Below are positions 1 to 14,602 of a stretch of 64,000 bases of DNA, one piece after another. Both the position numbers and the translations under genes were made by a program. Positions within the stretch are counted from its first letter, which is position 1; each line of letters starts with the position of its first letter. Origin of the DNA: Clusia tigrina (lineage: Eukaryota; Arthropoda; Insecta; Diptera; Clusiidae). The notes beneath the pieces were generated by a model. The model was not told the origin of the DNA. It searched no databases and saw only the letters and a list, made by a program, of their open reading frames with translations. The stretch is from NCBI GenBank assembly GCA_920105625.2, contig OV050030.1, positions 210,474,325-210,538,324 of the forward strand. Reading direction: 5' to 3'.

Positions 1-2463
1 CACAAAATTTCAAGGTTCTTTGACGCTCCAGTAAAAAGTTACAAGCATTTGATTGTTGCAAACTTTGATAGGTGTAGGACGCACCGTATAGAAGTTAGGG
101 CCATTTGAAGTTTCTCAATGTTTGATTTGGGACTCAAGGGTAGCATAGCTATGAGCGATAGCTTAAATTGATAAGAGGCTCGAGTACTTTATTGTCACAA
201 AATTTCAAGATTTTATGAAGCTCCAGTAAAAAGTTACAAGCGTTTGAATGTTGCAAAATTTGATTGGTATAGGATGCACCGTATAGAAGTTAGGGCAATT
301 TGAAGTTTTATCAGTGTTTGATTTGGGACTCAAGGGTAGCATAGCTATGAGCGATAGCTTAAATTGATAAGAGGCTCGAGTACTTTATTGTCACCAAATT
401 TCAAGATTTTATGACGCTCCAGTAAAAAGTTACCAGCATTTGATTGTTGCAAACTTTGATAGGTATAGGACGCACCGTATTGAAGTTAGGGCCATCTGAA
501 CTTTTAGCAGTAGTTGATTTGGGACTCAAGGGTAGTATAGCTATGAGTCATAGCTTAAATTGACAAGAGGCTCGAGTACTTTATTGTCACGAAATTTCAA
601 GTTTTTATTACGCTCCAGTAAAAAGTTGCAAGCATTTGATTGTTGCAAACTCTTATAGGTGTAAGTCGCACCATATACAAGATAGGGCCATTTGAAGTTT
701 ATCATTGTTTGATTTGGAACTCAAGGGTAGCATCGCTATGAGCGATAGCTTAAATTAACGAGAGGCTCGAGTAATTTATTGTCACAAAATTTCAAGGTTC
801 TTTGACGCTCCAGTAAAAAGTTACAAGCATTTGATTGTTGCAAACTTTGAGAGGTGTAGGACGCACCGTATAGAAGTTAAGGCCATTTGAAGTTTCTCAA
901 TGTTTGATGTGGGACTCAAGGGTAGCATAGCTATGAGCGATAGCTTAAATTGATAAGAGGCTCGAGTACTTTATTGTCACAAAATTTCAAGATTTTATGA
1001 CGCTTCAGTAAAAAGTTACAAGCATTTGAATGTTGCAAAATTTGATTGGTATAGGATGCACCGTATAGAAGTTAGGGCAATTTGAAGTTTTATCAGTGTT
1101 TGATTTGGGACTCAAGGGTAGCATAGCTATGATTGATAGCTTAAATTGATAAGAGGCTCGAGTACTTTATTGTCCAAAAATTTAAAGGTTTTATTACGCT
1201 AAAGTAAAAAGTTGCAAGCATTTGATTGTTGCAAACTTTGATAGGTGTAAGACGCACCGTATAGAAGTTAGGGCCATTTGAAGTATTATCAGTCTTTGAT
1301 TTGGGACTCAAGGGTAGCATAGCTATGAACGATAGCTTAAATTGACGAGAGGCTCGAGTAATTTATTGTCACCAAATTTCAAGCTTTTATGACGCTCTAG
1401 TAAAAAGTTAAAAGTATTTGATTGTTGCAAACTTTGATAGGTGTAGGATGCACCGTATAGAAGTTAGGGCCATTTGAAGTTTTATAAGTGTTTGATTTGG
1501 GACTCAATCATAGCTATGAGCGATAGCTTAAATTGATAAGAGGCTCGAGTACTTTATTGTCACCAAATTTCAAGATTTTATGACGCTCCAGTAAAAAGTT
1601 ACAAGCATTTGATTGTTGCAAACTTTGATAGGTATAGGACGCACCGTATTGAAGTTAGGGCCATTTGAACTTTTAGCAGTGGTTGATTTGGGACTCAAGG
1701 GTAGCATAGCTTTGAGCGATAGCTTAAATTTACAAGAGGCTCGAGTACTTTATTGTCACAAAATTTCAAGATTTTATGACTCTCCAGTAAGAAGTTACAA
1801 GCATTTGAATGTTGAAAAGTTTGATAGGTGTAGGACGCACCGTATAGAAGTTAGGGCCATTTGAAGTTTTATCAGTGTTTGATTTTCGACTCAAGGGTAG
1901 CATAGCTATGAGCGATAGCTTAAATTGACAAGAGGCTCGAGTACTTTATTGTCACACAATTTGAAGATTTTATTTAGCTCCAGTAAAAAGTTGCAAGCAT
2001 TTGATTGTTGCAAACTTTAATAGGTGTAAGGCGCACCGTATAGAAGTTAGGGCCATTTAAAGTTTTATCAGTGTTTGATTTGGGACTCAAGGGTAGCATA
2101 GCTATGAGCGATATCTTAAATTGATAAGAGGCTCGAGTACTTTATTGTCACCAAATTTCAAGGTTTTATGACGCTCCAGTAAAAAGTTACAAGCATTTTA
2201 TTGTTGCAATCTTTGATAGGTGCAGGACGCACCGTATAGAAGTTAGGGCCATTTGAAGTTTTATAAGTGTTTGATTTGGGACTCAATCATAGCTATGAGC
2301 GATAGCTTAAATTGATAAGAGGCTCGAGTACTTTATTGTCACCAAATTTCAAGATTTTATGACGCTCCAGTAAAAAGTTACAAGCATTTTATTGTTGCAA
2401 CCTTTGATAGGTGCAGGACGCACCGTATAGAAGTTAGGGCCATTTGAACTTTTAGCAGTGGTT

Positions 2464-2659
2464 GATTTGGGACTCAAGGGTAGCATAGCTATGAGCGATA
2501 GCTTAAATTTACAAGAGGCTCGAGTACTCTATTGTCACAAAATTTCAAGATTTTATGACGCTCCAGTAAGAAGTTACAAGCATTTGAATGTTGAAAAGTT
2601 TGATAGGTGTAGGACGCACCGTATTGAAGCTAGAGCAATTTGAAGTTTTATCAGTGTTT
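2464..2659 (+). repeat. Reference satellite monomer (196 bp)
   Basis: This is one full repeat unit, given so the reader has a phase reference. It starts at GATTTGGGACTCAAGGG, runs through the dyad AGCTAT-GAGCG-ATAGCT, the XhoI-type site CTCGAG, TATTGTCACAAAATTTCAAG, GCTCCAGTAAGAAGTTAC, AAGCATTTGAATGTTG and GACGCACCGTAT, and ends just before the next GATTTGGGACTC. The phase is arbitrary, since nothing shows where the biological unit begins. Monomers alternate between types with CAAACTTTGATAGG, AAAATTTGATTGG and AAAAGTTTGATAGG in the same slot, the main subfamily markers visible by eye. Confidence 0.93.
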
Positions 2660-2906
2660 GATTTGGGACTCAAGGGTAGCATAGCTATGAGTCATAGCTT
2701 AAATTGACAAGAGGTTCGAGTACTTTATTGTTACCAAATTTCAAGGTTTTATGACGCTCTAGTAAAAAGTTACAAGTATTTGACTGTTGCAAACTTTATT
2801 AGAAGTAGGACGCACCGTATAGAAGTTAGGGCCATTTGCAGTTTATCAGTGTTTGATTTGGGACTCAAGGGTAGCATAGCTATGAGCGATAGCTTAAATT
2901 GATAAG

Positions 2907-5900
2907 AGGCTCGAGTACTTTATTGTCACAAAATTTCAAGGTTCTTTGACGCTCCAGTAAAAAGTTACAAGCATTTGATTGTTGCAAACTTTGATAGGTG
3001 TAGGACGCACCGTATAGAAGTTAGGGCCATTTGAAGTTTCTCAATGTTTGATTTGGGACTCAAGGGTAGCATAGCTATGAGCGATAGCTTATTTGACAAG
3101 AGGCTCGAGTACTTTATTGTCACGAAATTTCAAGTTTTTATTACGCTCCAGTAAAAAGTTGCAAGCATTTGATTGTTGCAAACTCTTATAGGTGTAAGTC
3201 GCACCATATACAAGATAGGGCCATTTGAAGTTTATCATTGTTTGATTTGGGACTCAAGGGTAGCATCGCTATGAGCGATAGCTTAAATTAACGAGAGGCT
3301 CGAGTAATTTATTGTCACAAAATTTCAAGGTTCTTTGACGCTCCAGTAAAAAGTTACAAGCATTTGATTGTTGCAAACTTTGATAGGTGTAGGACGCACC
3401 ATATAGAAGTTAGGGCCATTTGAAGTTTCTCAATGTTTGATTTGGGACTCAAGGGTAGCATAGCTATGAGCGATAGCTTAAATTGATAAGAGGCTCGAGT
3501 ACTTTATTGTCACAAAATTTCAAGATTTTATGAAGCTCCAGTAAAAAGTTACAAGCATTTGAATGTTGCAAAATTTGATTGGTATAGGATGCACCGTATA
3601 GAAGTTAGGGCAATTTGAAGTTTTATCAGTGTTTGATTTGGGACTCAAGGGTAGCATAGCTATGAGCGATAGCTTAAATTGATAAGAGGCTCGAGTACTT
3701 TATTGTCACCAAATTTCAAGATTTTATGACGCTCCAGTAAAAAGTTACAAGCATTTGATTGTTGCAAACTTTGATAGGTATAGGACGCACCGTATTGAAG
3801 TTAGGGCCATTTGAACTTTTAGCAGTAGTTGATTTGGGACTCAAGGGTAGTATAGCTATGAGTCATAGCTTAAATTGACAAGAGGCTCGAGTACTTTATT
3901 GTCACGAAATTTCAAGTTTTTATTACGCTCCAGTAAAAAGTTGCAAGCATTTGATTGTTGCAAACTCTTATAGGTGTAAGTCGCACCATATACAAGATAG
4001 GGCCATTTGAAGTTTATCATTGTTTGATTTGGGACTCAAGGGTAGCATCGCTATGAGCGATAGCTTAAATTAACGAGAGGCTCGAGTAATTTATTGTCAC
4101 AAAATTTCAAGGTTCTTTGACGCTCCAGTAAAAAGTTACAAGCATTTGATTGTTGCAAACTTTGATAGGTGTAGGACGCACCGTATAGAAGTTAAGGCCA
4201 TTTGAAGTTTCTCAATGTTTGATTTGGGACTCAAGGGTAGCATAGCTATGAGCGATAGCTTAAATTGATAAGAGGCTCGAGTACTTTATTGTCACAAAAT
4301 TTCAAGATTTTATGACGCTTCAGTAAAAAGTTACAAGCATTTGAATGTTGCAAAATTTGATTGGTATAGGATGCACCGTATAGAAGTTAGGGCAATTTGA
4401 AGTTTTATCAGTGTTTGATTTAGGACTCAAGGGTAGTATAGCTATGAGTCATAGCTTCAATTGACAAGAGGCTCGAGTACTTTATTGTCACCAAATTTCA
4501 AGATTTTATGACGCTCAAGTAAAAAGTTACAAGCACTTGATTGTTGCAAACTTTGATAGGTATAGGACGCACCGTATAGAAGTTAGGGCCATTTGAAGTT
4601 TTATCAGTGTTTGATTTGGGACTCAAGGATAGCATAGCTATGACCCATAGCTTAAATTGATAAGAGGTTCGAGTACTTTATTGTCACCAAATTTCAAGGT
4701 TTTATGACGCTCTAGTAAAAAGTTACAAGTATTTGATTGTTGCAAACTTTGAGAGGTGTAGGACGCACCGTGTAGAAGTTAGGGCCATTTGAAGTTTTAT
4801 CAGTGTTTTATTTGGGACTCAAGGGTAGCAAAGCTATGAGCGATAGCTTAAATTGATAAGAGGCTCGAGTACTTTATTGTCACCAAATTTCAAGATTTTA
4901 TTAAGCTCCAGTAAAAAGTTACAAGCATTTGATTGTTGCAATCTTTGATAGGTATATTACGCACCGTGTAGAAGTTAGGGCCATTTGAAGTTTTATCAGT
5001 GTTTTATTTGGGACTCAAGGGTAGCAAAGCTATGAGCGATAGCTTAAATTGATAAGGGGCTCGAGTACTTTATTGTCACCAAATTTCAAGATTTTATTAA
5101 GCTCCAGTTAAAAGTTACAAGCATTTGATTGTTGGAATCTTTGATAGGTATAGGACGCACCGTATTGAAGTTAGGGCCATCTGAACTTTTAGCAGTAGTT
5201 GATTTGGGACTCAAGGGTAGCATAGCTATGAGCGATAGCTTAAATTTACAAGAGGCTCGAGTACTTTATTGTCACAAAATTTCAAGATTTTATGACTCTC
5301 CAGTAAGAAGTTACAAGCATTTGAATGTTGAAAAGTTTGATAGGTGTAAGACGCACCGTATAGAAGTTAGGGTAATTTGAAGTTTTATCAGTGTTTGATT
5401 AGGGCTCAAGGGTAGCATACCTATGAGTCATAGCTTAAATTGACAAGAGGCTCGAGTACTTTATTGTCACAAAATTTCAAGTTTTTATTATGCTCCAGTA
5501 AAAAGTTACAAGCATTTGAATGTTGCAAAATTAGATTGGTATAGGATGCACCGTATAGAAGTTAGGGCCATTGGGAGTATTATCAGTCTTTGATTTGGGA
5601 CTCAAGGGTAGCATAGCTATGAGCGATATCTTAAATTGATAAGAGGCTCGAGTAATTTATTGTCACAAAATTTCAAGATTTTATGACGCTCCAGTAAAAA
5701 GTTACAAGCATTTGAATGTTGCAAAATTAGATTGGTATAGGATGCACCGTATAGAAGGTAGGGCCATTTGAAGTTTTATCAGTGTTTGATTTGGGACTCA
5801 AGGGTAGCATAGCTATGAGCGATATCTTAAATTGATAAGAGGCTCGAGTACTTTATTGTCACAAAATTTCAAGATTTTATGACGCTCCAGTAAAAAGTTA

Positions 5901-8900
5901 CAAGCATTTGAATGTTGCAAAATTGGATTGGTGTAGGATGCACCGTATAGAAGTTAGGGACATTTGAAGTTTTATCAGTGATTTATTTGTGACTTATGGG
6001 TAGCATAGCTACGAGCGATAGCTTAAATTGACAAGAGGCTGGAGTACTTTGTTGTCACCAAATTTCAAGATTTTATGACTCTCCAGTAAGAATTTACAAG
6101 CATTTGAATGTTGAAAAGTTTGATAGGTGTAGGACGCACCGTATAGAAGTTAGGGCCATTTGAAGTTTTATCAGTGTTTGATTTGGGACTCAAGGGTAGC
6201 ATAGCTATGAGCGATAGCTTAAATTGATGAGGCTCGTGTACTTTATTGTCACCAAATTTCAAGGTTTTGTGACGCTCTAGTAAAAAGTTACAAGCATTTG
6301 TTTGTTGCAAACTTTGATAGGTATAGGACGCAACGTATAGAAGTTAGGGCCCTTTGAACTTTTATCAGTGTTTGATTTGGGACTCCAGGGTAGCATAGCT
6401 ATGAGCGATAGCTTAAATTGATAAGAGGCTCGAGTACTTTATTGTCACCAAATTTCAAGACTTTATGACGCTCCAGTAAAAAGTTACAAGGATTTGATTG
6501 TTGCAAACTTTGATAGGTATAGAAGTTAGGATCTTTTGAAGTTTTAGCAGTGGTTCATTTGGGACTCAAGGGTAGCAGAGCTATGAGCGATAGCTTAAAT
6601 TTACAAGAGGCTCGAGTAATTTATTGTCACCAAATTTCAAGGTTTTATGACTCTCCAGTTGGAAGTTACAAGCATTTGAATGTTGAAAAGTTTGATTGGA
6701 GTAGGACGCACCGTAAAGAAGTTAGGGCAATTTGAAGTTTTATCAGTGTTTGATTTGGGACTCAAGGGTAGCATAGATATAAGCGATAGCTTAAATTGAT
6801 GAGAAGCTCGAGTAATTTATTGTCACAAAATGTCAAGTTTTTATGACGCTCCAGTAAAAATTTACAAACATTTGATTGTTGCCATATTTGATAGGTATAG
6901 GACGCACTGCATGGAAGTTAGGGCCATTTGAAGTATTATCAGTCTTTGATTTGGGACTCAAGGGTAGCATAGCTATGAGCGATAGCTTAAATTGACAAGA
7001 GGCTTGAGTACTTTATTGTCACAAAATTTCAAGATTTTATGACGCTCCAGTAAAAAGTTACAAGCATTTGATTGTTGCAAACTTTGATAGGTGTAGGACG
7101 CACCGTATAGAAGTTAGGACCATTTGAAGTTTATCAGTGTTTGATTTGGGACTCAAGGGTAGCATAGCTATGAGCGATAGCTTAAATTGATAAGAGGCTC
7201 GAGTACTTTATTGTCCAAAAATTTAAAGGTTTTATTACGCTAAAGTAAAAAGTTGCAAGCATTTGATTGTTGCAAACTTTGATAGGTGTAAGACGCACCG
7301 TATAGAAGTTAGGGCCATTTGAAGTTTTATCAGTGTTTGATTTGGGACTCAAGGGTAGCATAGCTATGAGCGATATCTTAAATTGATAAGAGGCTCGAGT
7401 ACTTTATTGTCACAAAATTTCAAGATTTTATGACGCTCCAGTAAAAAGTTACAAGCATTTGAATGTCGTAAATTTGATTATTATAGGATGCACCGTATAG
7501 AAGTTAGGGCCATTTGAAGTTTATCAGTGTTTGATTTGGGACTCAAGGGTAGCATAGCTATGAGTGATAGCTTAAATTGACAAGAATCTCGAGTACTTTA
7601 TTGTCACAAAATTTCAAGATTTTATGACGCTCCAGTAAAAAATTACAAGCATTTGATTTTTGCAAACTTTGATAGGTATAGGACGCACCATATTGAAGTT
7701 AGTGCCATTTGAACTTTTAGCAGTGGTTGATTTGGGACTCAAGGGTAGCATAGCTATGAGCGACAGCTTAAATTTACAAGAGGCTCGAGTACTTTATTGT
7801 CACAAAATTTCAAGATTTTATGACTCTCCAGTAAGAAGTTACAAGCATTTGAATGTTGAAAAGTTTGATAGGTGTAGGACGCACCGTATAGAAGTTAGGG
7901 CAATTTGAAGTTTTATCAGTTTTTGATTTGGGACTCAAGGGTAGCATAGCTATGAGTCATAGCTTAAATTGAAAAGAAGCTCGAGTACTTTATTGTCACA
8001 AAATTTCAAGTTTTTATTATGCTCCAGTAAAAAGTTGCAAGCATTTGATTGTTGCAAACTTTGATAGGTGTAGGACGCACCGTATAGAAGTTAGGGCCAT
8101 TTGAAGTTTATCAGTATTTGATTTGGGACTCAAGGGTAGCATAGCTATAAACCATAGCTTAAATTGATAAGCGGCTCGAGTACTTTATTGTCACCAAATT
8201 TCAAGGTTTTATGACGCTCCAGTAAAAAGTTACAAACATTTTATTGTTGCAAACTTTGATAGGTTTAGGACGCACCGTATAGAAGTTAGGGCCATTTGAA
8301 CTTTTATCAGTGTTTGATTTGGGACTCAAGCATAACTATGAGCGACAGCTTAAATTGATAAGAGGCTCGAGTACTTTATTGTCACAAAATTTCAAGATTT
8401 TATGACTCCCCAGTAAGAAGTTACAAGCATTTGAATGTTGAAAAGTTTGATAGGTGTAGGACGCACCGTATAGAAGTTAGGGCAATTTGAATTTTTTATC
8501 AGTGTTTGATTTGGGACTCAAGGGTAGCATAGCTATGAGCGACAGCTTAAATTTACAAGAGGCTCGAGTACTTTATTGTCACAAAATTTCAAGATTTTAT
8601 GACTCTCCAGTAAGAAGTTACAAGCATTTGAATGTTGAAAAGTTTGATAGGTGTAGGACGCACCGTATAGAAGTTAGGGCAATTTGAAGTTTTATCAGTT
8701 TTTGATTTGGGACTCAAGGGTAGCATAGCTATGAGTCATAGCTTAAATTGAAAAGAGGCTCGAGTACTTTATTGTCACAAAATTTCAAGTTTTTATTATG
8801 CTCCAGTAAAAAGTTGCAAGCATTTGATTGTTGCAGACTTTGATTGGTGTAGGACGCACCGTATAGAAGTTAGGGCCATTTGAAGTTTATCAGTATTTGA

Positions 8901-8949
8901 TTTGGGACTCAAGGATAGCATAGCTATAAGCCATCGCTTAAATTGATAA
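2907..8949 (+). repeat. Higher-order repeat I, copy 1 (~6.04 kb)
   Basis: A block of about 31 monomers is repeated almost verbatim immediately downstream. Diagnostic variants recur at fixed offset: GGTTCTTTGACGCTCC at 2941 and 8984 (6,043 bp), and the divergent monomer with CTCTTATAGGTGTAAGTCGC near 3183/3965 and again near 9232/10012 (about 6,047-6,049 bp). Later landmarks such as the one near 5129/10977 are offset by 5,848 bp, because copy 2 has lost one monomer in between. The block therefore behaves as a tandem duplication of a multi-monomer unit. Confidence 0.85.
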
Positions 8950-11900
8950 GAGGCTCGAGTACTTTATTGTCACAAAATTTCAAGGTTCTTTGACGCTCCA
9001 GTAAAAAGTTACAAGCATTTGATTGTTGCAAACTTTGATAGGTGTAGGACGCACCGTATAGAAGTTAGGGCCATTTGAAGTTTCTCTATGTTTGATTTGG
9101 GACTCAAGGGTAGCATAGCTATGAGCGATAGCTTATTTGACAAGAGGCTCGAGTACTTTATTGTCACGAAATTTCAAGTTTTTATTACGCTCCAGTAAAA
9201 AGTTGCAAGCATTTGATTGTTGCAAACTCTTATAGGTGTAAGTCGCACCATATACAAGATAGGGCCATTTGAAGTTTATCATTGTTTGATTTGGGACTCA
9301 AGGGTAGCATCGCTATGAGCGATAGCTTAAATTAACGAGAGGCTCGAGTAATTTATTGTCACAAAATTTCAAGGTTCTTTGACGCTCCAGTAAAAAGTTA
9401 CAAGCATTTGATTGTTGCAAACTTTGATAGGTGTAGGACGCACCGTATAGAAGTTAGGGCCATTTGAAGTTTCTCAATGTTTGATTTGGGACTCAAGGGT
9501 AGCATAGCTATGAGCGATAGCTTAAATTGATAAGAGGCTCGAGTACTTTATTGTCACAAAATTTCAAGATTTTATGAAGCTCCAGTAAAAAGTTACAAGC
9601 ATTTGAATGTTGCAAACTTTGATAGGTATAGGATGCACCGTATAGAAGTTAGGGCAATTTGAAGTTTTATCAGTGTTTGATTTGGGACTCAAGGGTAGCA
9701 TAGCTATGAGCGATAGCTTAAATTGATAAGAGGCTCGAGTACTTTATTGTCACCAAATTTCAAGATTTTATGACGCTCCAGTAAAAAGTTACAAGCATTT
9801 GATTGTTGCAAACTTTGATAGGTATAGGACGCACCGTATTGAAGTTAGGGCCATCTGAACTTTTAGCAGTAGTTGATTTGGGACTCAAGGGTAGTATAGC
9901 TATGAGTCATAGCTTAAATTGACAAGAGGCTCGAGTACTTTATTGTCACGAAATTTCAAGTTTTTATTACGCTCCAGTAAAAAGTTGCAAGCATTTGATT
10001 GTTGCAAACTCTTATAGGTGTAAGTCGCACCATATACAAGATAGGGCCATTTGAAGTTTATCATTGTTTGATTTGGGACTCAAGGGTAGCATCGCTATGA
10101 GCGATAGCTTAAATTAACGAGAGGCTCGAGTAATTTATTGTCACAAAATTTCAAGGTTCTTTGACGCTCCAGTAAAAAGTTACAAGCATTTGATTGTTGC
10201 AAACTTTGATAGGTGTAGGACGCACCGTATAGAAGTTAAGGCCATTTGAAGTTTCTCAATGTTTGATTTGGGACTCAAGGGTAGCATAGCTATGAGCGAT
10301 AGCTTAAATTGATAAGAGGCTCGAGTACTTTATTGTCACAAAATTTCAAGATTTTATGACGCTTCAGTAAAAAGTTACAAGCATTTGAATGTTGCAAAAT
10401 TTGATTGGTATAGGATGCACCGTATAGAAGTTAGGGCAATTTGAAGTTTTATCAGTGTTTGATTTGGGACTCAAGGGTAGTATAGCTATGAGTCATAGCT
10501 TAAATTGACAAGAGGCTCGAGTACTTTATTGTCACCAAATTTCAAGATTTTATGACGCTCAAGTAAAAAGTTACAAGTATTTGATTGTTGCAAACTTTGA
10601 GAGGTGTAGGACGCACCGTGTAGAAGTTAGGGCCATTTGAAGTTTTATCAGTGTTTTATTTGGGACTCAAGGGTAGCAAAGCTATGAGCGATAGCTTAAA
10701 TTGATAAGAGGCTCGAGTACTTTATTGTCACCAAATTTCAAGATTTTATTAAGCTCCAGTAAAAACTTACAAGCATTTGATTGTTGCAATCTTTGATAGG
10801 TATAGGACGCACCGTGGAGAAGTTAGGGCCATTTGAAGTTTTATCAGTGTTTTATTTGGGACTCAAGGGTAGCAAAGCTATGAGCGATAGCTTAAATTGA
10901 TAAGGGGCTCGAGTACTTTATTGTCACCAAATTTCAAGATTTTATTAAGCTCCAGTTAAAAGTTACAAGCATTTGATTGTTGGAATCTTTGATAGGTATA
11001 GGACGCACCGTATTGAAGTTAGGGCCATCTGAACTTTTAGCAGTAGTTGATTTGGGACTCAAGGGTAGCATAGCTATGAGCGATAGCTTAAATTTACAAG
11101 AGGCTCGAGTACTTTATTGTCACAAAATTTCAAGATTTTATGACTCTCCAGTAAGAAGTTACAAGCATTTGAATGTTGAAAAGTTTGATAGGTGTAAGAC
11201 GCACCGTATAGAAGTTAGGGTAATTTGAAGTTTTATCAGTGTTTGATTAGGGACTCAAGGGTAGCATACCTATGAGTCATAGCTTAAATTGACAAGAGGC
11301 TCGAGTACTTTATTGTCACAAAATTTCAAGTTTTTATTATGCTCCAGTAAAAAGTTACAAGCATTTGAATGTTGCAAAATTAGATTGGTATAGGATGCAC
11401 CGTATAGAAGTTAGGGCCATTTGGAGTATTATCAGTCTTTGATTTGGGACTCAAGGGTAGCATAGCTATGAGCGATATCTTAAATTGATAAGAGGCTCGA
11501 GTAATTTATTGTCACAAAATTTCAAGATTTTATGACGCTCCAGTAAAAAGTTACAAGCATTTGAATGTTGCAAAATTAGATTGGTATAGGATGCACCGTA
11601 TAGAAGGTAGGGCCATTTGAAGTTTTATCAGTGTTTGATTTGGGACTCAAGGGTAGCATAGCTATGAGCGATATCTTAAATTGATAAGAGGCTCGAGTAC
11701 TTTATTGTCACAAAATTTCAAGATTTTATGACGCTCCAGTAAAAAGTTACAAGCATTTGAATGTTGCAAAATTGGATTGGTGTAGGATGCACCGTATAGA
11801 AGTTAGGGACATTTGAAGTTTTATCAGTGATTTATTTGTGACTTATGGGTAGCATAGCTACGAGCGATAGCTTAAATTGACAAGAGGCTCGAGTACTTTG

Positions 11901-14602
11901 TTGTCACCAAATTTCAAGATTTTATGACTCTCCAGTAAGAATTTACAAGCATTTGAATGTTGAAAAGTTTGATAGGTGTAGGACGCACCGTATAGAAGTT
12001 AGGGCCATTTGAAGTTTTATCAGTGTTTGATTTGGGACTCAAGGGTAGCATAGCTATGAGCGATAGCTTAAATTGATGAGGCTCGTGTACTTTATTGTCA
12101 CCAAATTTCAAGGTTTTGTGACGCTCTAGTAAAAAGTTACAAGCATTTGTTTGTTGCAAACTTTGATAGGTATAGGACGCAACGTATAGAAGTTAGGGCC
12201 CTTTGAACTTTTATCAGTGTTTGATTTGGGACTCCAGGGTAGCATAGCTATGAGCGATAGCTTAAATTGATAAGAGGCTCGAGTACTTTATTGTCAATAA
12301 ATTTCAAGACTTTAGGACGCTCCAGTAAAAAGTTACAAGGATTTGATTGTTGCAAACTTTGATAGGTATAGAAGTTAGGATCTTTTGAAGTTTTAGCAGT
12401 GTTTGATTTGGGACTCAAGGGTAGCATAGATATAAGCGATAGCTTAAATTGAAGAGAAGCTCGAGTAATTTATTGTCACAAAATGTCAAGTTTTTATGAC
12501 GCTCCAGTAAAAATTTACAAACATTTGATTGTTGCCATATTTGATAGGTATAGGACGCACTGCATGGAAGTTAGGGCCATTTGAAGTATTATCAGTCTTT
12601 GATTTGGGACTCAAGGGTAGCATAGCTATGAGCGATAGCTTAAATTGACAAGAGGCTTGAGTACTTTATTGTCACAAAATTTCAAGATTTTATGACGCTC
12701 CAGTAAAAAGTTACAAGCATTTGATTGTTGCAAACTTTGATAGGTGTAGGACGCACCGTATAGAAGTTAGGACCATTTGAAGTTTATCAGTGTTTGATTT
12801 GGGACTCAAGGGTAGCATAGCTATGAGCGATAGCTTAAATTGATAAGAGGCTCGAGTACTTTATTGTCCAAAAATTTAAAGGTTTTATTACGCTAAAGTA
12901 AAAAGTTGCAAGCATTTGATTGTTGCAAACTTTGATAGGTGTAAGACGCACCGTATAGAAGTTAGGGCCATTTGAAGTTTTATCAGTGTTTGATTTGGGA
13001 CTCAAGGGTAGCATAGCTATGAGCGATATCTTAAATTGATAAGAGGCTCGAGTACTTTATTGTCACAAAATTTCAAGATTTTATGACGCTCCAGTAAAAA
13101 GTTACAAGCATTTGAATGTCGTAAATTTGATTATTATAGGATGCACCGTATAGAAGTTAGGGCCATTTGAAGTTTATCAGTGTTTGATTTGGGACTCAAG
13201 GGTAGCATAGCTATGAGTGATAGCTTAAATTGACAAGAATCTCGAGTACTTTATTGTCACAAAATTTCAAGATTTTATGACGCTCCAGTAAAAAGTTACA
13301 AGCATTTGATTGTTGCAAACTTTGATAGGTATAGGACGCACCATATTGAAGTTAGTGCCATTTGAACTTTTAGCAGTGGTTGATTTGGGACTCAAGGGTA
13401 GCATAGCTATGAGCGACAGCTTAAATTTACAAGAGGCTCGAGTACTTTATTGTCACAAAATTTCAAGATTTTACGACTCTCCAGTAAGAAGTTACAAGCA
13501 TTTGAATGTTGAAAAGTTTGATAGGTGTAGGACGCACCGTATAGAAGTTAGGGAAATTTGAAGTTTTATCAGTTTTTGATTTGGGACTCAAGGGTAGCAT
13601 AGCTATGAGTCATAGCTTAAATTGAAAAGAAGCTCGAGTACTTTATTGTCACAAAATTTCAAGTTTTTATTATGCTCCAGTAAAAAGTTGCAAGCATTTG
13701 ATTGTTGCAAACTTTGATAGGTGTAGGACGCACCGTATAGAAGTTAGGGCCATTTGAAGTTTATCAGTATTTGATTTGGGACTCAAGGGTAGCATAGCTA
13801 TAAACCATAGCTTAAATTGATAAGCGGCTCGAGTACTTTATTGTCACCAAATTTCAAGGTTTTATGACGCTCCAGTAAAAAGTTACAAACATTTTATTGT
13901 TGCAAACTTTGATAGGTTTAGGACGCACCGTATAGAAGTTAGGGCCATTTGAACTTTTATCAGTGTTTGATTTGGGACTCAAGCATAACTATGAGCGACA
14001 GCTTAAATTGATAAGAGGCTCGAGTACTTTATTGTCACAAAATTTCAAGATTTTATGACTCCCCAGTAAGAAGTTACAAGCATTTGAATGTTGAAAAGTT
14101 TGATAGGTGTAGGACGCACCGTATAGAAGTTAGGGCAATTTGAATTTTTTATCAGTGTTTGATTTGGGACTCAAGGGTAGCATAGCTATGAGCGACAGCT
14201 TAAATTTACAAGAGGCTCGAGTACTTTATTGTCACAAAATTTCAAGATTTTATGACTCTCCAGTAAGAAGTTACAAGCATTTGAATGTTGAAAAGTTTGA
14301 TAGGTGTAGGACGCACCGTATAGAAGTTAGGGCAATTTGAAGTTTTATCAGTTTTTGATTTGGGACTCAAGGGTAGCATAGCTATGAGTCATAGCTTAAA
14401 TTGAAAAGAGGCTCGAGTACTTTATTGTCACAAAATTTCAAGTTTTTATTATGCTCCAGTAAAAAGTTGCAAGCATTTGATTGTTGCAGACTTTGATTGG
14501 TGTAGGACGCACCGTATAGAAGTTAGGGCCATTTGAAGTTTATCAGTATTTGATTTGGGACTCAAGGATAGCATAGCTATAAGCCATCGCTTAAATTGAT
14601 AA
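8950..14602 (+). repeat. Higher-order repeat I, copy 2 (~5.65 kb, two monomers shorter)
   Basis: This is the second copy of the ~6 kb HOR. It is about 390 bp shorter than copy 1, equal to two monomers. One is missing near 10.56 kb, where CGCTCAAGTAAAAAGTTACAAG joins directly to a GAGAGGTGTAGG monomer that is one unit later in copy 1. The other is missing near 12.40 kb, where the monomer present at about 6.55-6.74 kb in copy 1 is absent. Deletions of whole monomers are the expected result of unequal exchange or replication slippage within an array. Confidence 0.82.

Noticed and set aside
1613..1864. Recurrent ~83-codon plus-strand open frames in the satellite (this and dozens of similar ones)
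   Set aside because: They start at TTG, not ATG, and span slightly more than one 195-bp monomer (65 codons). The two ends read the same repeat segment in two different frames, and any stop-free monomer gives one. No protein family is recognisable.
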